DNA of 64,000 nucleotides, from NCBI GenBank assembly GCA_029945375.1, contig CM057068.1, positions 978,233 to 1,042,232 of the forward strand, read 5' to 3'. This document shows positions 10,605 to 21,924 of this stretch, one piece after another. The notes under the pieces are model-generated. The model was not told the DNA's origin. It did not search any database and saw nothing but the letters and a program-made list of their open reading frames with translations. How positions within the stretch are numbered: the first letter of the stretch is position 1; the number at the start of each line of letters is the position of its first letter. The stretch comes from Agaricus subrufescens. Taxonomy: Eukaryota; Basidiomycota; Agaricomycetes; Agaricales; Agaricaceae. A program made the position numbers and the translations under genes.

Positions 10605-10630
10605 ATTTTTATACAAGTTCCTTCCTCCCT
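10605..10630 (-). promoter_or_regulatory. TATA-like motif and purine tract upstream of Gypsy-1 ORF3
   Basis: Minus strand reads AGGGAGGAAGGAACTTG and then TATAAAAATCC, about 90 nt before the ORF3 ATG. The same arrangement occurs in Gypsy-2 (17912-17939) and Gypsy-3 (about 40608-40634). It could be an internal promoter, an internal polypurine tract, or both. This is inference from conservation. Confidence 0.35.
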
Positions 10631-10642
10631 ATTAGGCAACTA

Positions 10643-11060
10643 CTATTGTTGCTGGTTATCATTCTCATTGGCCTGATTTCCCCATCCATTTTCCCATGTT
10701 CCATTTGTGTTCCATCCGTTCGCATTTGGGTTAATCTCCTCAGTGAGATCTTTTAGTTCTTCTTCCATCATTTCCAATTTCCTTTTGATCTTCTTGATTA
10801 GTTGTCTCTCCTTCCTCATGACGGCAACCATATGGTCTTTTTCTTCGGTGGTTGGGGTGTTTACCCCTTTGGGGCGGTTGTAGATTAGGGGGGGTGTAAG
10901 TGTGTGCATACCAATTGTCTACATCGGTTACTGCAGCGAGGATTTCCAGTAGCTCTCGCTTGGCTGAGCTTCAGAATGAGTTGATGATGAGGTTATGGTA
11001 GGCCTCTTGTTCGGTGGGGGTGATGGTGTTAGCAGTGGTGGCGGTTTGTTGGGTGCTCAT
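10643..11060 (-). pseudogene. Gypsy-1 ORF2, small coiled-coil protein (about 138 codons, one stop)
   Basis: This frame starts at ATG 11060 (MSTQQ) just after the pol stop and ends in poly-Gln at 10643. A heptad-like charged segment (RQLIKKIKRKLEMMEEELK) predicts a coiled coil. The C-terminus is Asn/Trp/Gly/Gln-rich (NGTWENGWGNQ). A TGA occurs where Gypsy-2 has TGG (SFWSSAK), consistent with a G-to-A change. Gypsy-2 (17946-18362) and Gypsy-3 (40646-41065) have the same protein. Function unknown; a structural or Gag-interacting role is only a guess. Confidence 0.6.
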
Positions 11061-11120
11061 GATGTCTTCTTCGAACCAATAGACGATGCTATACCGTTTG
11101 TTTGGGGGAACAAGTTCCTT

Positions 11121-14100
11121 TTATTGGTTATTTGCGGTTCAGTACTTGTCTAGGATTTCCTTGGCATTCTCTAGGTCGGCTGTGGTTTGCCACGTATCCT
11201 CAGAGTTGTCGTATCCTTTCCAGTGTACCAGATATTGGGTTCCTCAGCCTTTCTTGCAGTGTCCACAGATTTCTTCAACTTCGTATTCTTCTTCGTTATT
11301 AATAATGTCAGGAGGGGGTGGAGGTGGAGTTTTTTGACAGTTGAATTTGGGTTCGATGAATTTGGTGAGAAGAGAAGAGTGGAAAACGTCGTGGATAGTC
11401 CAGGTTTCAGGTATTTTCAGGTGGAAAGATGTTTCTCCAATGGGTTCTAGAATTTTGAAAGGTCCATATCACTTATTGTCCATTTTTCCAGAGGGGCAGT
11501 TTGATCAAATGTTGGTTGCTTCTAGGAAGACAAGATCTCCTTTGAATAGTGGGTGCTTTAACCATTTCAAACTTCCTCATTTGGCCATGGTGGAGTTGTA
11601 TTTTTCCATTGCTGCTCATGCTTTGTTTAGGGTTTTCGCTAGTTCCGTGGTGAATTTGCAGGTGAGTGGGTTTACTGAATCCAAAGATAGGTTTCCTTTC
11701 CATGGGTGTGAACCATAATTGAGGAAGAAAGGGGTTTGTCCAGTGGCAGCGTGAGTTTTATCGTTGTATTGGAATTCAGCAGTGGGGAGCCATTTGGCCC
11801 AATTGTTTTGTTTGTAATTGACGAAATTCCTTAGGTACACTTCGACTTCTTGGTTGATTCATTCAGTTTGTCCATTGGTTTGGGGGTGATAGGCAGTGGA
11901 CAGATTTTGTTCAATGCCAAGTGTAGTGCATAGTTCTTTCATGAATTTGGAAGCGAACTGAGGTCCCCTGTCGCTGATAATTCGTTTGGGAATGCCGTGG
12001 ATGCACCATATGTCCCTCTTGTAGATGTCGGCTAGTTGTCTGGATGTGAGGGATGTTTCAGTTGGGATAAGGTGGATCATTTTGGAGAATCTGTCGACTA
12101 TGACGAGTATGGCGTTGTGTTCCTCGGATTTGGGTAGGGGTCCGATCATATCAATGGAGATTTCTTGCCATGGTGCTTCGGGTATTGGTAAGGGTTTGAG
12201 GGGAGTGTGGCTGGGTTGTCAATTGATTTTATTCTTCTGACATTTGGTGCATCCTCTGATGAATTTCTTGACATCCGTTTTGATCGTGGGCCACCAGTAG
12301 GTTCTTTTTACGAGTTTGAGCATGCGGTAGGAGCCTGGGTGTCCAATATCGGGTGGGTTGTGATGATCTAGGAGTATGGTTTCCCTTAGTTTGGGTTTGT
12401 CGGGTACATAGATTTTGCCATTGCGGTAGGTGATTCCGTTTTTGTTCCAAAATTGGTCTGGTTGTTTATTCATTTCTTGGGTGACACAGTGTTCAGGCTT
12501 TGGGGAGTTCTGGATCATGTTTAAGATGTGGGGATCTGTGGAAATGCTGAAGTTTCAGTTTTGGAGAAGGGTTGTCTCAAATGACGTGGGGATTTCAGAT
12601 AGGGTTAGTAGGATTATTCGGTCTTTGAACATTTTGATTTTGGGGTTTTCTTCTTCGGGATCAAGTTTGAAAAGTCTTGATAGGATGTCTGCCTTTACGT
12701 TGGTTTTACCGGGAATGTGTCAGAGTAGGTAGTCATATTCTTGTAACATGAGGTACCATCGGGCTTGTCGGGCATTGAGTTTTTGGAGTTCTCGGAAGTA
12801 TTTTAGGTTTTTGTGATTGGTCCAGATTTCAAATTGGTGTTTGGCGTCCAGAAGGTAGTGTCTCCAGTTCTTTATGGCTTTAACGATTGCTAGTAGTTCC
12901 TTGTCATAGATTTCATAATTCTTTTCAGCATCAGTGAGAGATTTTGACATGAAGGCGACTGGGTGCCATTTTCCTTGTTGTTCTTGGGAGAGCACTGCTC
13001 CAATTCCAACATTGGAGGTGTTGGTTTCTAATCAGAATTGTCCCTCGTTGTCCGGTAGGGCAAGTACAGGTTCACTGGTGATGGCGGTCTTGATGGCATC
13101 AAAAGCTTCTTGTTCTTCTTGGGACCAGTTCCATGGTTTGGGATCTTTACCCCCTTTCAAGGCATTGAGTGGTGCCGCGAGAGTGCTGAAGTCCTGGATG
13201 AAACGTCTATAGAAGTTAGCAAATCCCAGGAATCGTTTGACATCCTTGACACAGGTTGGGGTTTTCCAGTTTCGAACTGATTCCACCTTTTCAGTTTCCA
13301 TGCTTGCTTGGCCATTGCCAATGACAGTTCCTAACATCAAGATCTTGGTTGCGTTGAATTTGCACTTGGTTCTCTTGAAGCATAAGTTATTCTGGTCTGC
13401 GATCTTCAGGAAGCATATGGTTCACTCTTCTAGTTCTTGGAGGGAGTTGGCAGGAATGGCAAAGTCATTGATATAGTTGACTAGAGAACTGTCTTGGATC
13501 ATTTCTTGGAAGATGGTGGTCATCCAGCAGGAGAAAGTGGCTGGGGAGTTGCACATTCCAAAGAACATTACCGTTGGTTTGAAGAGCCCCCGATTGGTGA
13601 GGATAGCACCTTTCCATTCGTCTCCTTCCTTAATCTGTACGTTGTTGTAACCCCAGATGATGTTGAGCTTATTGAAATATTTGGTGTGTTTGAGTTTTCC
13701 AATAACTTCGCTGATGAGTGGGAGTGGGGTTTTGTCCTGGACCGTTACTTTGTTGAGTTTCCTATAGTCTTGGCATAAGCAAAGTGAGCTGTCTTTCTTT
13801 GGGACAAAGAAGCATGGGGCAGCATAAGGGCTTTTGGAAGGTCGGATGCGTTGGGTGGCCAGGTTTTCTTCCAAGAATTTGTTTAGTTTGATTTCTTCTT
13901 TAGGGGTCATTTTGTATACTTTTGCCAATATGTCGTTTGGTGCGTTTGGTAGTAGGTTGACCTCGTGATCCCATTGTGTGTGTTTGGGTAGTTTGTCAAA
14001 GTTCTTTTTGTTGAACAGGTGGGTGTAGGGTCACATGTAGTTGGGTAAATCCATCAGGTTGGTCAGGTTGGGTTCTTTTTCTTCTTCAAAGTTTTCCCAG

Positions 14101-14617
14101 TTGGTTTGAAGTTGTTGTAAGCGTTCGGGTAGATGGAAGTTGGAGTGTTGGATGGAACATTCTGGTGGGCATTGGGAGAAGGTAACTGTTCCTTTATTCC
14201 AGTCGATCTCTGGGTTATGTTTTGTTAGCCAGTTGTGTCCAATAAAGATGTCTGCTGAGTCCAGTTCTGCTACTACAGCGTCAATCAATTCTCGGTGTCC
14301 TTCGATGTTCAGGTCCAGGTTCATGAATTTGGTGATTGGCTCCTTTCCACTTGGTGTTCCATCTGCATTTGTTGCTAGTATGGGTTTGTCGAGCTCATGG
14401 GTCAGGATTCATTCATTGTGAACGGTTCATTTGTCGATGCATGTGTGGGTGCATCCTGAGTTGAGCATAGTTTTGGCTGCAAAGGTTTGTCCATTAGGTT
14501 TGGTGATTTTGGGTTGGAAGATTAATTCTTGCACTCCTAGTCATTTCAATGGACGTTTTTGTGGGCAAACATATTGATTTTTCATATGACTAGTTACATT
14601 GGTTCGTGAGTTCATGC
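11121..14617 (-). pseudogene. Gypsy-1 Pol (protease, RT, RNase H, integrase, chromodomain)
   Basis: Read right to left. Protease near 14.2-14.5 kb has NSGCTHTCID, the catalytic Asp replaced by Asn. RT spans about 13.34-13.93 kb with VPKKDSS, QDYRKLN and a catalytic box YINDF (13464-13475). RNase H is at about 12.7-13.0 kb (SKSLTDAEKNYEIYDKELLA). Integrase has a zinc-binding stretch (HPGSYRMLK, GCTKCQ), D in IVDRFSKM, D in ISDRGPQF and E in TNGQTE. A chromodomain (EYEVEEICGHCKKG, YLVHWKGYDNSEDTW) ends at 11121. At least a dozen TGA codons fall at positions that are Arg in related copies, for example CGA in Gypsy-3 against TGA here near 12222 and 11250. There is almost no frame loss, only nonsense and missense decay. 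Confidence 0.85.
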
Positions 14618-15751
14618 CTACTCCAAACCTTGGGGAAAATCCTCCTTGACTTCTTCGACCATTCCTTGTTCTCCATTAGTGATAACTCGGATCTTGGCTT
14701 GTTGTTTCTTTGGGCTTCAGCATACTCTGGTGATGTGACCTGGTTTGCCACAATTATAGCATTTGATATTAGATCTAGGGTTTCCAGATCAGCATTCTTT
14801 CTTGATATGGCCAAATTTGCCGCATTTAAGGCATTTGGGCCTTCCTTTGTCATCCCATTCTAGTTTCCTGGCTCCTATCTCCATGGGTTGTCCGTTTCCT
14901 CCATAAGTGACTCCAGTAGCGGTGTACTGATCACATCTCTTCTCTGTGGCTTCCCATCCTTTCCCAACAGATCCGATGGCAGCAACCCATCCCTTGAGGT
15001 CAGTGGGGATTGCTGAGGGGGGGTATCCCAAGATGGTGTGAATGATGTCAGATCTGGTGTGGTTCTTCAAGAGATACAGGGCATGGTCTTGGCTGGTTTT
15101 TGATTGGTTGACCAGTGCAACGAATTTGACCAAGAAGTCATGGGTGTGGGAGTTTCCTTGTTTGTAGTTTTTGATCTTATCTTTGGCAATTTCCTTTTTG
15201 TCACCAGGTGAGAAGGCTTCAATTATCTCTTCGGAAAAGGTTTTCCAGTCTGCAGTGTTGTTGGATCTGAGTACTTTGTCTTCCCAGTTCTTGGCAAACC
15301 ATCCCAGGATTTCTCCGCAGAGACAGTTAGTGGTGATGAGGATCTGGGAGTCGGAATCTTGGTTTTTGTGGAATCTGAGGAATGCTTCGATTCCTCTCCA
15401 CCAGGTGTTGAATTTCTTTCTATCTCCCTCGAAATATCCAGGGTTGAGGAGCGCTTTGTGGTCAATTTGGGTGGTTGTTTGGGGTTCCATGGTGTTGCTG
15501 CTTGCCATTTCTTTCAGTTCAAGTTCTTTGAGTTCTTTTGCTGGTCGGTTGAGTTCTTCATTGAGTGGTGTGTTCTTTGGTACGATGGTCAATTCTGGTT
15601 CTTTGGGTTCCGGTGCTTTGTTCTCTGATGACTGTTCAGTTTCGTGGTCGTCCTCTTGTCTGAGGGGTTCAAATCTGTTTCTGCTTTGGTGTCCTTTGAA
15701 AAATAGGGTTTCGAAATTGATTCCTAGTAATTTGTTCTCGTCTGTGCTCAT
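14618..15751 (-). pseudogene. Gypsy-1 Gag
   Basis: Gag runs from ATG 15751 to the stop at 14618-14620, with internal TGA codons at 14789-14791 and 14717-14719. It has an acidic N-terminal part, a retrotransposon Gag core (FEGDRKKFNTWWRGIEAFL), and two CCHC zinc knuckles (CLKCGKFGHIKKEC; CYNCGKPGHITRVC). Gypsy-3 keeps the equivalent frame open for 374 codons. The first TGA separates the two knuckles. Confidence 0.85.
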
Positions 15752-15810
15752 ATACTATTGAGCTTCATGATTTCCTGCCTCAATGACTAGAGGTCTTTCT
15801 GCAAGGTGAG

Positions 15811-15828
15811 CTTTACGACGCTTTACCA
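15811..15828 (-). promoter_or_regulatory. Gypsy-1 primer-binding site (putative)
   Basis: Minus strand TGGTAAAGCGTCGTAAAG starts two bases after the 5' LTR. The leading TGG is what a tRNA CCA end would pair with. Gypsy-2 has TGGTAAAGCATTGTAAAG. The tRNA was not identified. Confidence 0.4.
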
Positions 15829-15830
15829 AA

Positions 15831-16121
15831 TGTTATGACCTTATAGCAATTAGCTCAGGTTGCAACTTAAGGCAAAGACTTGAGGGTGATAAGGGAATAT
15901 AGTGAGTTGGTAAAGTGTAAGGAATACAGAGTATAACTATGCTACTTATAGACAAGTTGACTACCTAATAATAGAAAGAGAAAGTCGGGCTGAGTAAGTA
16001 TACCCAAGGTGTCTGACTAATGATGGGAACAAGTGTACAGAACTGAAAGGTGAGCATATGGTTGTGGAGCAGTAGCACGTGGGCCTGGGTCAGGGGACAA
16101 TAACAGAAATAGATTGTAACA
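15831..16121 (-). repeat. Gypsy-1 5' LTR
   Basis: A 291-bp LTR, TGTTATGACC...GATTGTAACA, followed by the duplicated ACCTC. It is the empty-site reference for foldback MITE copy 1. Confidence 0.9.
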
Positions 16122-16126
16122 ACCTC

Positions 16127-16557
16127 CTATGCCAAGTTGCAAAAGAGACTGCACTACACTTTGCTTGTACAAGCTGGATAGAGATGTGTATGTTTTGATC
16201 AACCATCTTGATGACATATAGTCCTTGGACCCTAGTTGCAGTTATGATTGTATATTGTAAACTGCCACACTGTTGTTGTTAAAGGCAATGCTCAAGCCTT
16301 TGGGGGTAAGTTTGGATATGGAGATGAGATTGTGTTGCAATGCAGGTGAGTGTAATGCATCTGTGATATGTATTTTCGTTACTTCCCCTTGCCCATCTCA
16401 ATGGTGCCTGAGGCCAGTATGTCAAAACTAGCAGATTTGTTGGCTGGTGGCCATTCCTTGGTGTCAAGTAGGGATTGTATGATAAGAAGCTGTCTCTACT
16501 GGCAAAGCAGTAGTCCATTGCTCCCAAATCAAGCAAAGTCATGAGAAGGAGGTCATT
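16127..16557 (-). pseudogene. Copia-2 fragment (protease and start of pre-integrase domain)
   Basis: The frame at 16279-16542 shows a copia protease signature, LLDLGAMDYCFASRDSF, in which the expected DSG is now DLG. Toward 16127 it runs into the copia segment preceding WHRRLGH. It lies between Gypsy-1 and Gypsy-2, and removing both restores copia order. Confidence 0.75.
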
Positions 16558-16850
16558 TGTTACGACCTTATAGCGATTAGCTCAGGTTGCAACTTAAGGC
16601 AAAGACTTGAGAGCGATAAGGGAATAGAGCGAGTTGGTAAAGCATAAGGAATACAGAGTATTACTATGCTACTTATAGACAAGTCAACTACCTAATAATA
16701 GAAAGAGAAGTCAGGCTGAGTGAGTATACCCAAGGTGTCTGACTAACAGTGAGAGCAGTGCTGAGTAAACATGGGAGGCAAGTACATGAATAAGGAAGGG
16801 GTGGCATATGGTCCTGGGTCAGGGGATGAGAACAGAAATAGATCATAACA
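16558..16850 (-). repeat. Gypsy-2 3' LTR
   Basis: A 293-bp LTR, TGTTACGACC...GATCATAACA, with the polypurine tract TGGAGGGTGA just upstream on the minus strand. Most differences from its partner are at CpG-derived positions. Confidence 0.85.
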
Positions 16851-16890
16851 TCACCCTCCATTCAGGCTTTGGATTCTGATCGAAGCTAGA

Positions 16891-17820
16891 TCAGACATGA
16901 GCAAAGAGGTTGTTAAGGAGTTTCCTTTTTCCGTTGGCAATAATCCATTTATTGTCATTTTTGTTGAAACTGATGAAGTGTGGGGCGTTGTCTCATCTGC
17001 TGGTAATGATGCATGTGGGTAACCCTTTGAAGGTTTCTCCTTTTCCTTTCTTTTGGAGCAGAACCGTGAGGATGAGGTTCCAGTACGAGCTGCATGCTTT
17101 GGGTTTGTTGTTGAAACTGTTGTCATGGGTGAAAGAATAGGTGGAGGGACATTTAAATTCAGTCAGGGTAGCGGCAGTGGGAATGAAATTTAGGTAGTGG
17201 AAAAGGCAGTTGGCTTCTTTGGCCATCTCGGGGGAGTGGAAGGAGGCAATCATGGTGAGGCCTGGGGGTTGGTTTTCCTTGTTGGAGTTGTCATCCATCA
17301 TGTGATCATCCTGCTTGGGGGTGGGTAGTGGGGTAGGGTCTGGGATAGGGGTTGGGTTGAGTTCAGCAGGAGGGGTATTGGGCCTAGTTGGGGGTTCCAG
17401 GCAATAGGGTTTACAGATTGCATCTGTGGCAGCAAGTTTGTCAGCAGAACTGAGTCTGTCCAGGGTATTGAGCATTCTAACTGAGTTGCAGGCAATGGAG
17501 TGGGTGTTAAATTCAATGTGAGTAGCAGTGATCTTGCTGATGCTGCTTATTATCTTGTTGAAGTGGTTTCCTACAATTCCTTTGTCTCCTCCACATAGTC
17601 TCAGGGGGGTGGTGACTCCACTGGCAATGTTCTGCGCATTGAGGCTTATCTGTACAAGAGTGGCTCCTATTTCTCAAAGTTGTGCCATGGCATGTAGGAC
17701 TCTGAGTAGATAGCAGCAATGGGTGATGGTAGAGTGTCAGTGTTTGATGTAGTCCATATGCAGGGACTTGTTGATGGGGATAGCAATGGTGGGGGTCAAG
17801 GGGGTGGTGTTAGGATTCAT
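16891..17820 (-). pseudogene. Gypsy-2 ORF3 homologue
   Basis: The same 300-residue protein as Gypsy-1 ORF3, starting at ATG 17820 (MNPNTTP), with LCGGDKGIVGNHFNK and IPDPTPLPTPKQDD conserved. TGA codons interrupt it, for example after DYIKH and in TSR*DNAPHF. Each matches an Arg in a sister copy. Function unknown. Confidence 0.65.
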
Positions 17821-17945
17821 TTTGACAAGTAGGTCAAGAAGAGGGGTGTATTTGGTTGCTAAAGAAATGTTGGGCAAAAAGTATGATGGAGAGAGAAGGA
17901 AAACGATTGGATTTTTATACAAGTCTCTTCCTCCCTATTAGGCAA

Positions 17946-18362
17946 CTACTGCTGTTGCTGGTTGTTGTCATTTTCTTTGGCCTGCACTCCCCATCCATTC
18001 TCCCACGTTCCATTGCTGTTCCATCTGCTTGGGTTAATCTCCTTGGTGAGATCTTTCAATTCTTCTTCCATTCTTTCCAACTTCCTCCTGATCTTCTTGA
18101 TCAGCTGCCTCTCTAATCTCATGACCTTGGCCATGTGGTCTTTTTCAGCATTGGTTGGGGCATTTATCCCCTTGGGTCAGTCATAGATGAGTGGTAGGTA
18201 CATGTGGGCATATCTGTTGTCCATGTCTGTGACTGCTCTGTAGATTTTGATGAGCTTTCGTTTGGCAGAGCTCCAGAATGAGTTGATGATGAGGTTGTGG
18301 TAGGCTTCTTGTTCAGTGGGGGTGATGGTTTCAGCAGTGTTGGTGTTTTGTTGGGTGTTCAT
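17946..18362 (-). pseudogene. Gypsy-2 ORF2 homologue (coiled coil)
   Basis: This frame starts at ATG 18362 (MNTQQNTNTAE) and ends in poly-Gln at 17946. It keeps TGG in SFWSSAKRK where Gypsy-1 and Gypsy-3 have TGA, and has one TGA in LIYD*PKG. Coiled-coil segment RQLIKKIRRKLERMEEELK. Confidence 0.6.
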
Positions 18363-18422
18363 GATGTCTTCTTCAAACCAATAGACGATGCTATACCAAT
18401 TGTTGGGGGAAGGAGTTCCCTT

Positions 18423-21400
18423 TTATAGGTTGTTGGCTGACCTGTACTGGTCCAAGAGTTCCTTGGCATTCTCAAGGTCTGCTGTGGATTGCCATGTGTC
18501 CTCAGAGTTATTGTAGCCTTTCCAATGTATCAGATATTGAGTTTCTCAGCCCTTTTTCCTATGTCCACGGATTTCCTCCACTTCATATTCTTCTTCATTA
18601 TTAATAATGTCTGGGGGGGGGTGGAGGTGGAGTCTTTTGACAGTTGAATTTGGGTTTGTTGAATTTGGTGAGGAGTGAAGAATGGAAGATGTTGTGTATG
18701 GCCCAGGATTTGGGTATTTTTAGGTGGAAGGACATTTCTCCTATGGGCTCTAAAATTTCGAAGGGTCCATATTGCTTATTGTCCATTTTTCCAGAGGGGC
18801 GGTTTGATCATATGTTGGTTGCCTCTAAAAAAACAAGATCCCCTTTGAGCAATGGGTTCTTCTGCCATTTCAGATTTCCACATTCAGTCATGGTGGAGTT
18901 GTATTCTTCCATTGCTGCTCATGCTTTGTTTCAGGTTTGGGCTAATTCTGTGGTGAATTTGCTGGCAAGGGGGTTGATCAAGCTTAAAGATAGATTTCCT
19001 TTCCATGGGTGAGAACCATAGTTGAGGAAGAAAGGGGTTTGTCTGGTGGCGGCATGGGTTTTGTTGTTGTACTGGAATTCTGCAGTGGGGAGCCATTTGG
19101 CCCAGTCATCTTGTTTGTAATTGATGAAGTTCCTTAGGTACAATTTGATCTCTTGGTTGATTCGTTCTGTTTGTCTGTCCGTCAGTTTGAGGGTGGTAAG
19201 TGGTGGATAGGTTTCATTTGATTCCTAGTGCAGAGCATAGTTCCTTCATGAATTTGGAGGCAAATTGAGGACCTTGGTCACTAATGATGCGTTTTGGGAT
19301 CCCATGTATGCGCCAGATGTCTTTCTTGTAGATCTCAGCTCCCTGTTTTGATGAGAGGGAAGTTTCAGTGGGAATGAGGTGGATCATCTTGGAAAAGCAG
19401 TCAACTACTATGAGTATGGCATCATGATCCTCGGATTTGGGTAGAGGTCCTATCATATCTATGGAGATTTCCTGCCACAGTGCTTTGGGTATGGGGAGTG
19501 GTTTAAGGGGTGTGTGACCAGGTTGTTGGTTAATCTTGTTCTTCTGGCATTTGGTGCATCCTTTGATGAATCTTTTTATGTCTGTTTTGATTGTGGGCCA
19601 CCAGAAAGTTCATTTAATGAGTTCAAGCATGCAGTAGGATCCTGGGTGTCCTATATCTGGGGGGTTGTGATGGTCCAGAAGTATGGATTCTCTGAGTCCT
19701 GATTTGTCCAGTACATAGATTTTGCGGTTTTGGTAGGTGACTCTGTTTTCTTTCCAGAATAGGTCAGGTCATTTGCTCATTTCTTGGGAGACTTGGTGTT
19801 CAGTGTTAGTTGCATTTTGGATGGCTTTCAGGGTGTGGGGTTTGGTGGAGATACTGAAGTTTCTGTTGTGGAGTAGGGCCGTTTCTAGTGATGTGGGTAG
19901 TTCAGTTAGGGTTTGTAGAATCATACAGTCTTTGAATATTTCAATTTTGGGGGTGTCTTCTTCAGCTTTGTGGTGGAAAAGTCTGGATAAGATATCTGCC
20001 TTGACATTGGTCTTCCCAGGGATGTGTCAGAGTAGGTAATCATATTCTTGTAGCATGAGGTACCATCTTGCTTGTCGGGCATTTAGTTTTTGTGGTTCTC
20101 TGAAGTATCTTAGATTTTTGTGGTCCATCCAGATCTCAAATTGGTGTTTGGCATCTAGTAGGTAATGTCTCCAGTTCTTGATGGCTTTGACAACGGCAAG
20201 GAGTTCTTTGTCGTAGATTTCACAGTTCTTTTCGACATCAGTGAGGGATTTGAACATAAATGCAATGGGGTGCCATTTTCCTTGTTGTTCTTGAGAGAGT
20301 ACTGCTCCAATTCCTACATTGGAGGCATTGGTCTCAAGTTGGAATTGTCCTTCATTGTCAGGTAGTGCTAGTACAGGTTCACTCATGATTGCTATTTTGA
20401 TGGTGTCAAAGGTGTTTTGTTCTTCTTTGGACCAGTTCCAGGGTTTGGGGTCTTTACCTCCCTTCAAGGCATTGAGTGGGGCTGTGAGAGTGTTGAAGTC
20501 CTTGATGAATTGTCAATAGAAGTTTGCAAAACTGAGGAATCATTCAATGTCTTTGATGCATGTAGGTGTTCTCCAGTTTCAGACTGATTTGATTTTTTTG
20601 TTTTCCATTTTGGCCTGTCCATCTCCAATGACCATTCCAAGCATAGATATTTGAGTGGTGTTAAATTCACATTTGGTCCACTTGAAGCATAGGTTGTTTG
20701 CATCAGCAATTTTCAAGAAAAGAAGTGTCTGTGCTTCCAGTTCTTCTAATGAATCAGCGGGGATGGTGAAGTTGTCAATGTAATTAACCAAGGAGCTGTC
20801 TTGCAACATTTCTCGGAAGATGGTGGTCATCCAGCATGAGAAGGTTGCTGGTGAGTTGCACATCCTGAAGAACATGACTGTTGGTTTGAATAGTCCTCAG
20901 TTGGTTAGAATTGCTCCTTTCCATTTGTTGCCTTCCTTGATCCTGACATTGTTATAGCCCCAGATGATGTCCAGTTTATTGAAGTACTTGGTGTTCTTGA
21001 GTTTTCCAATCACCTCACTGATGAGGGGTAGTGGGGTTTTGTCTTTGATTGTATAGGCATTGAGTTTCCGGTAGTCTTGGCAGAGCCACAATAAACCATC
21101 CTTTTTGGGAACAAAGAAGCATGGGGCGGTGTAGGGACTTTTGGAGGGTCTGATTTGGTTGGTGGCCAGGTTTTCATCCAGGAATTTATTCAGTTCTATT
21201 TCCTCTTTCAGTGTCATTTCATATACCTTGGTGGAGATTTCGGTGGGCATGTCTGGGAGTAGGTTGACTTTGTGGTCCCATTGCATGCATTCCGGGAGTT
21301 TGTCAAAGTTCTTTCAGTCAAATAGGTGCATGTAGGGGCGCATATAGTCAGGTAAGTCCATGGGGTTTGTGGCATTGGGTTCTTTTTCTTCTTCAAAGTT

Positions 21401-21880
21401 TTCCAAGCTGGTTTGAAGCCATCGTAGGTGTTCTGGGAGAGAGAAATTTGAGTGTTTGATGGAGCATTCCAGTAGACAACATGAGAAGGTGACCATTCCT
21501 TTGTTCCAGTCTATCTCTGGGTTGTGCTTGGTTAGCCAGTTGTGTCCAATGAATATGTTGGCTGATTCAAGTTCCACGACTACCACATCGATTGATTCCA
21601 GGTGTCCTTCTATGTTCAGATCTAGGTTGATGAATTTGGTGATGGGTTCCTTTCTGCTTGGGTTTCCATCAGCATTCATTGTGATGATTGGCTGATCGAG
21701 TTCGTGGGTGGGGATTCATTGCTTGTGGACTGTTCATTTGTCGATGCAGGTGTGGGTACATCCTGAGTCAAGCATTGTTTTGGCTTGGAAGGTTTGACTG
21801 TTGGGTTTGGTGATTAATGGTTTGAGGATTAGTTCTTGCACTCCTAGTCATTTTTGGGGGCATTTTTGTGGACAGATATA
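18423..21880 (-). pseudogene. Gypsy-2 Pol
   Basis: Protease (LDSGCTHTCID) lies near 21.75 kb, with its Asp retained. RT is at about 20.58-21.29 kb with catalytic box YIDNF (20771-20782). RNase H is at about 20.03-20.47 kb, integrase at about 18.9-19.6 kb (SDQGPQFASKFMKE), and the chromodomain ends at 18423. Numerous TGA and TAG codons break the frame, largely at Arg, Gln or Trp positions of sister copies. Confidence 0.8.
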
Positions 21881-21924
21881 TCGATTCCTCATACAACTAG
21901 ATACATGGGTTCGAGAGTTTGTGC

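Larger units (their letters stand above)
9132..16121 (-). mobile_element. Gypsy-1, nearly full-length chromodomain Ty3/gypsy element
   Basis: A 6990-bp element on the minus strand with LTRs 15831-16121 (5') and 9132-9548 (3', carrying a foldback MITE), flanked by the 5-bp duplication ACCTC (9127-9131 and 16122-16126). Order is gag, protease, RT, RNase H, integrase, chromodomain, then two extra ORFs before the 3' LTR. The polyprotein keeps one frame over long distances but carries many TGA codons. The two LTRs differ at eight places, all at CpG-derived sites. It is inserted in Copia-2. Confidence 0.9.
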
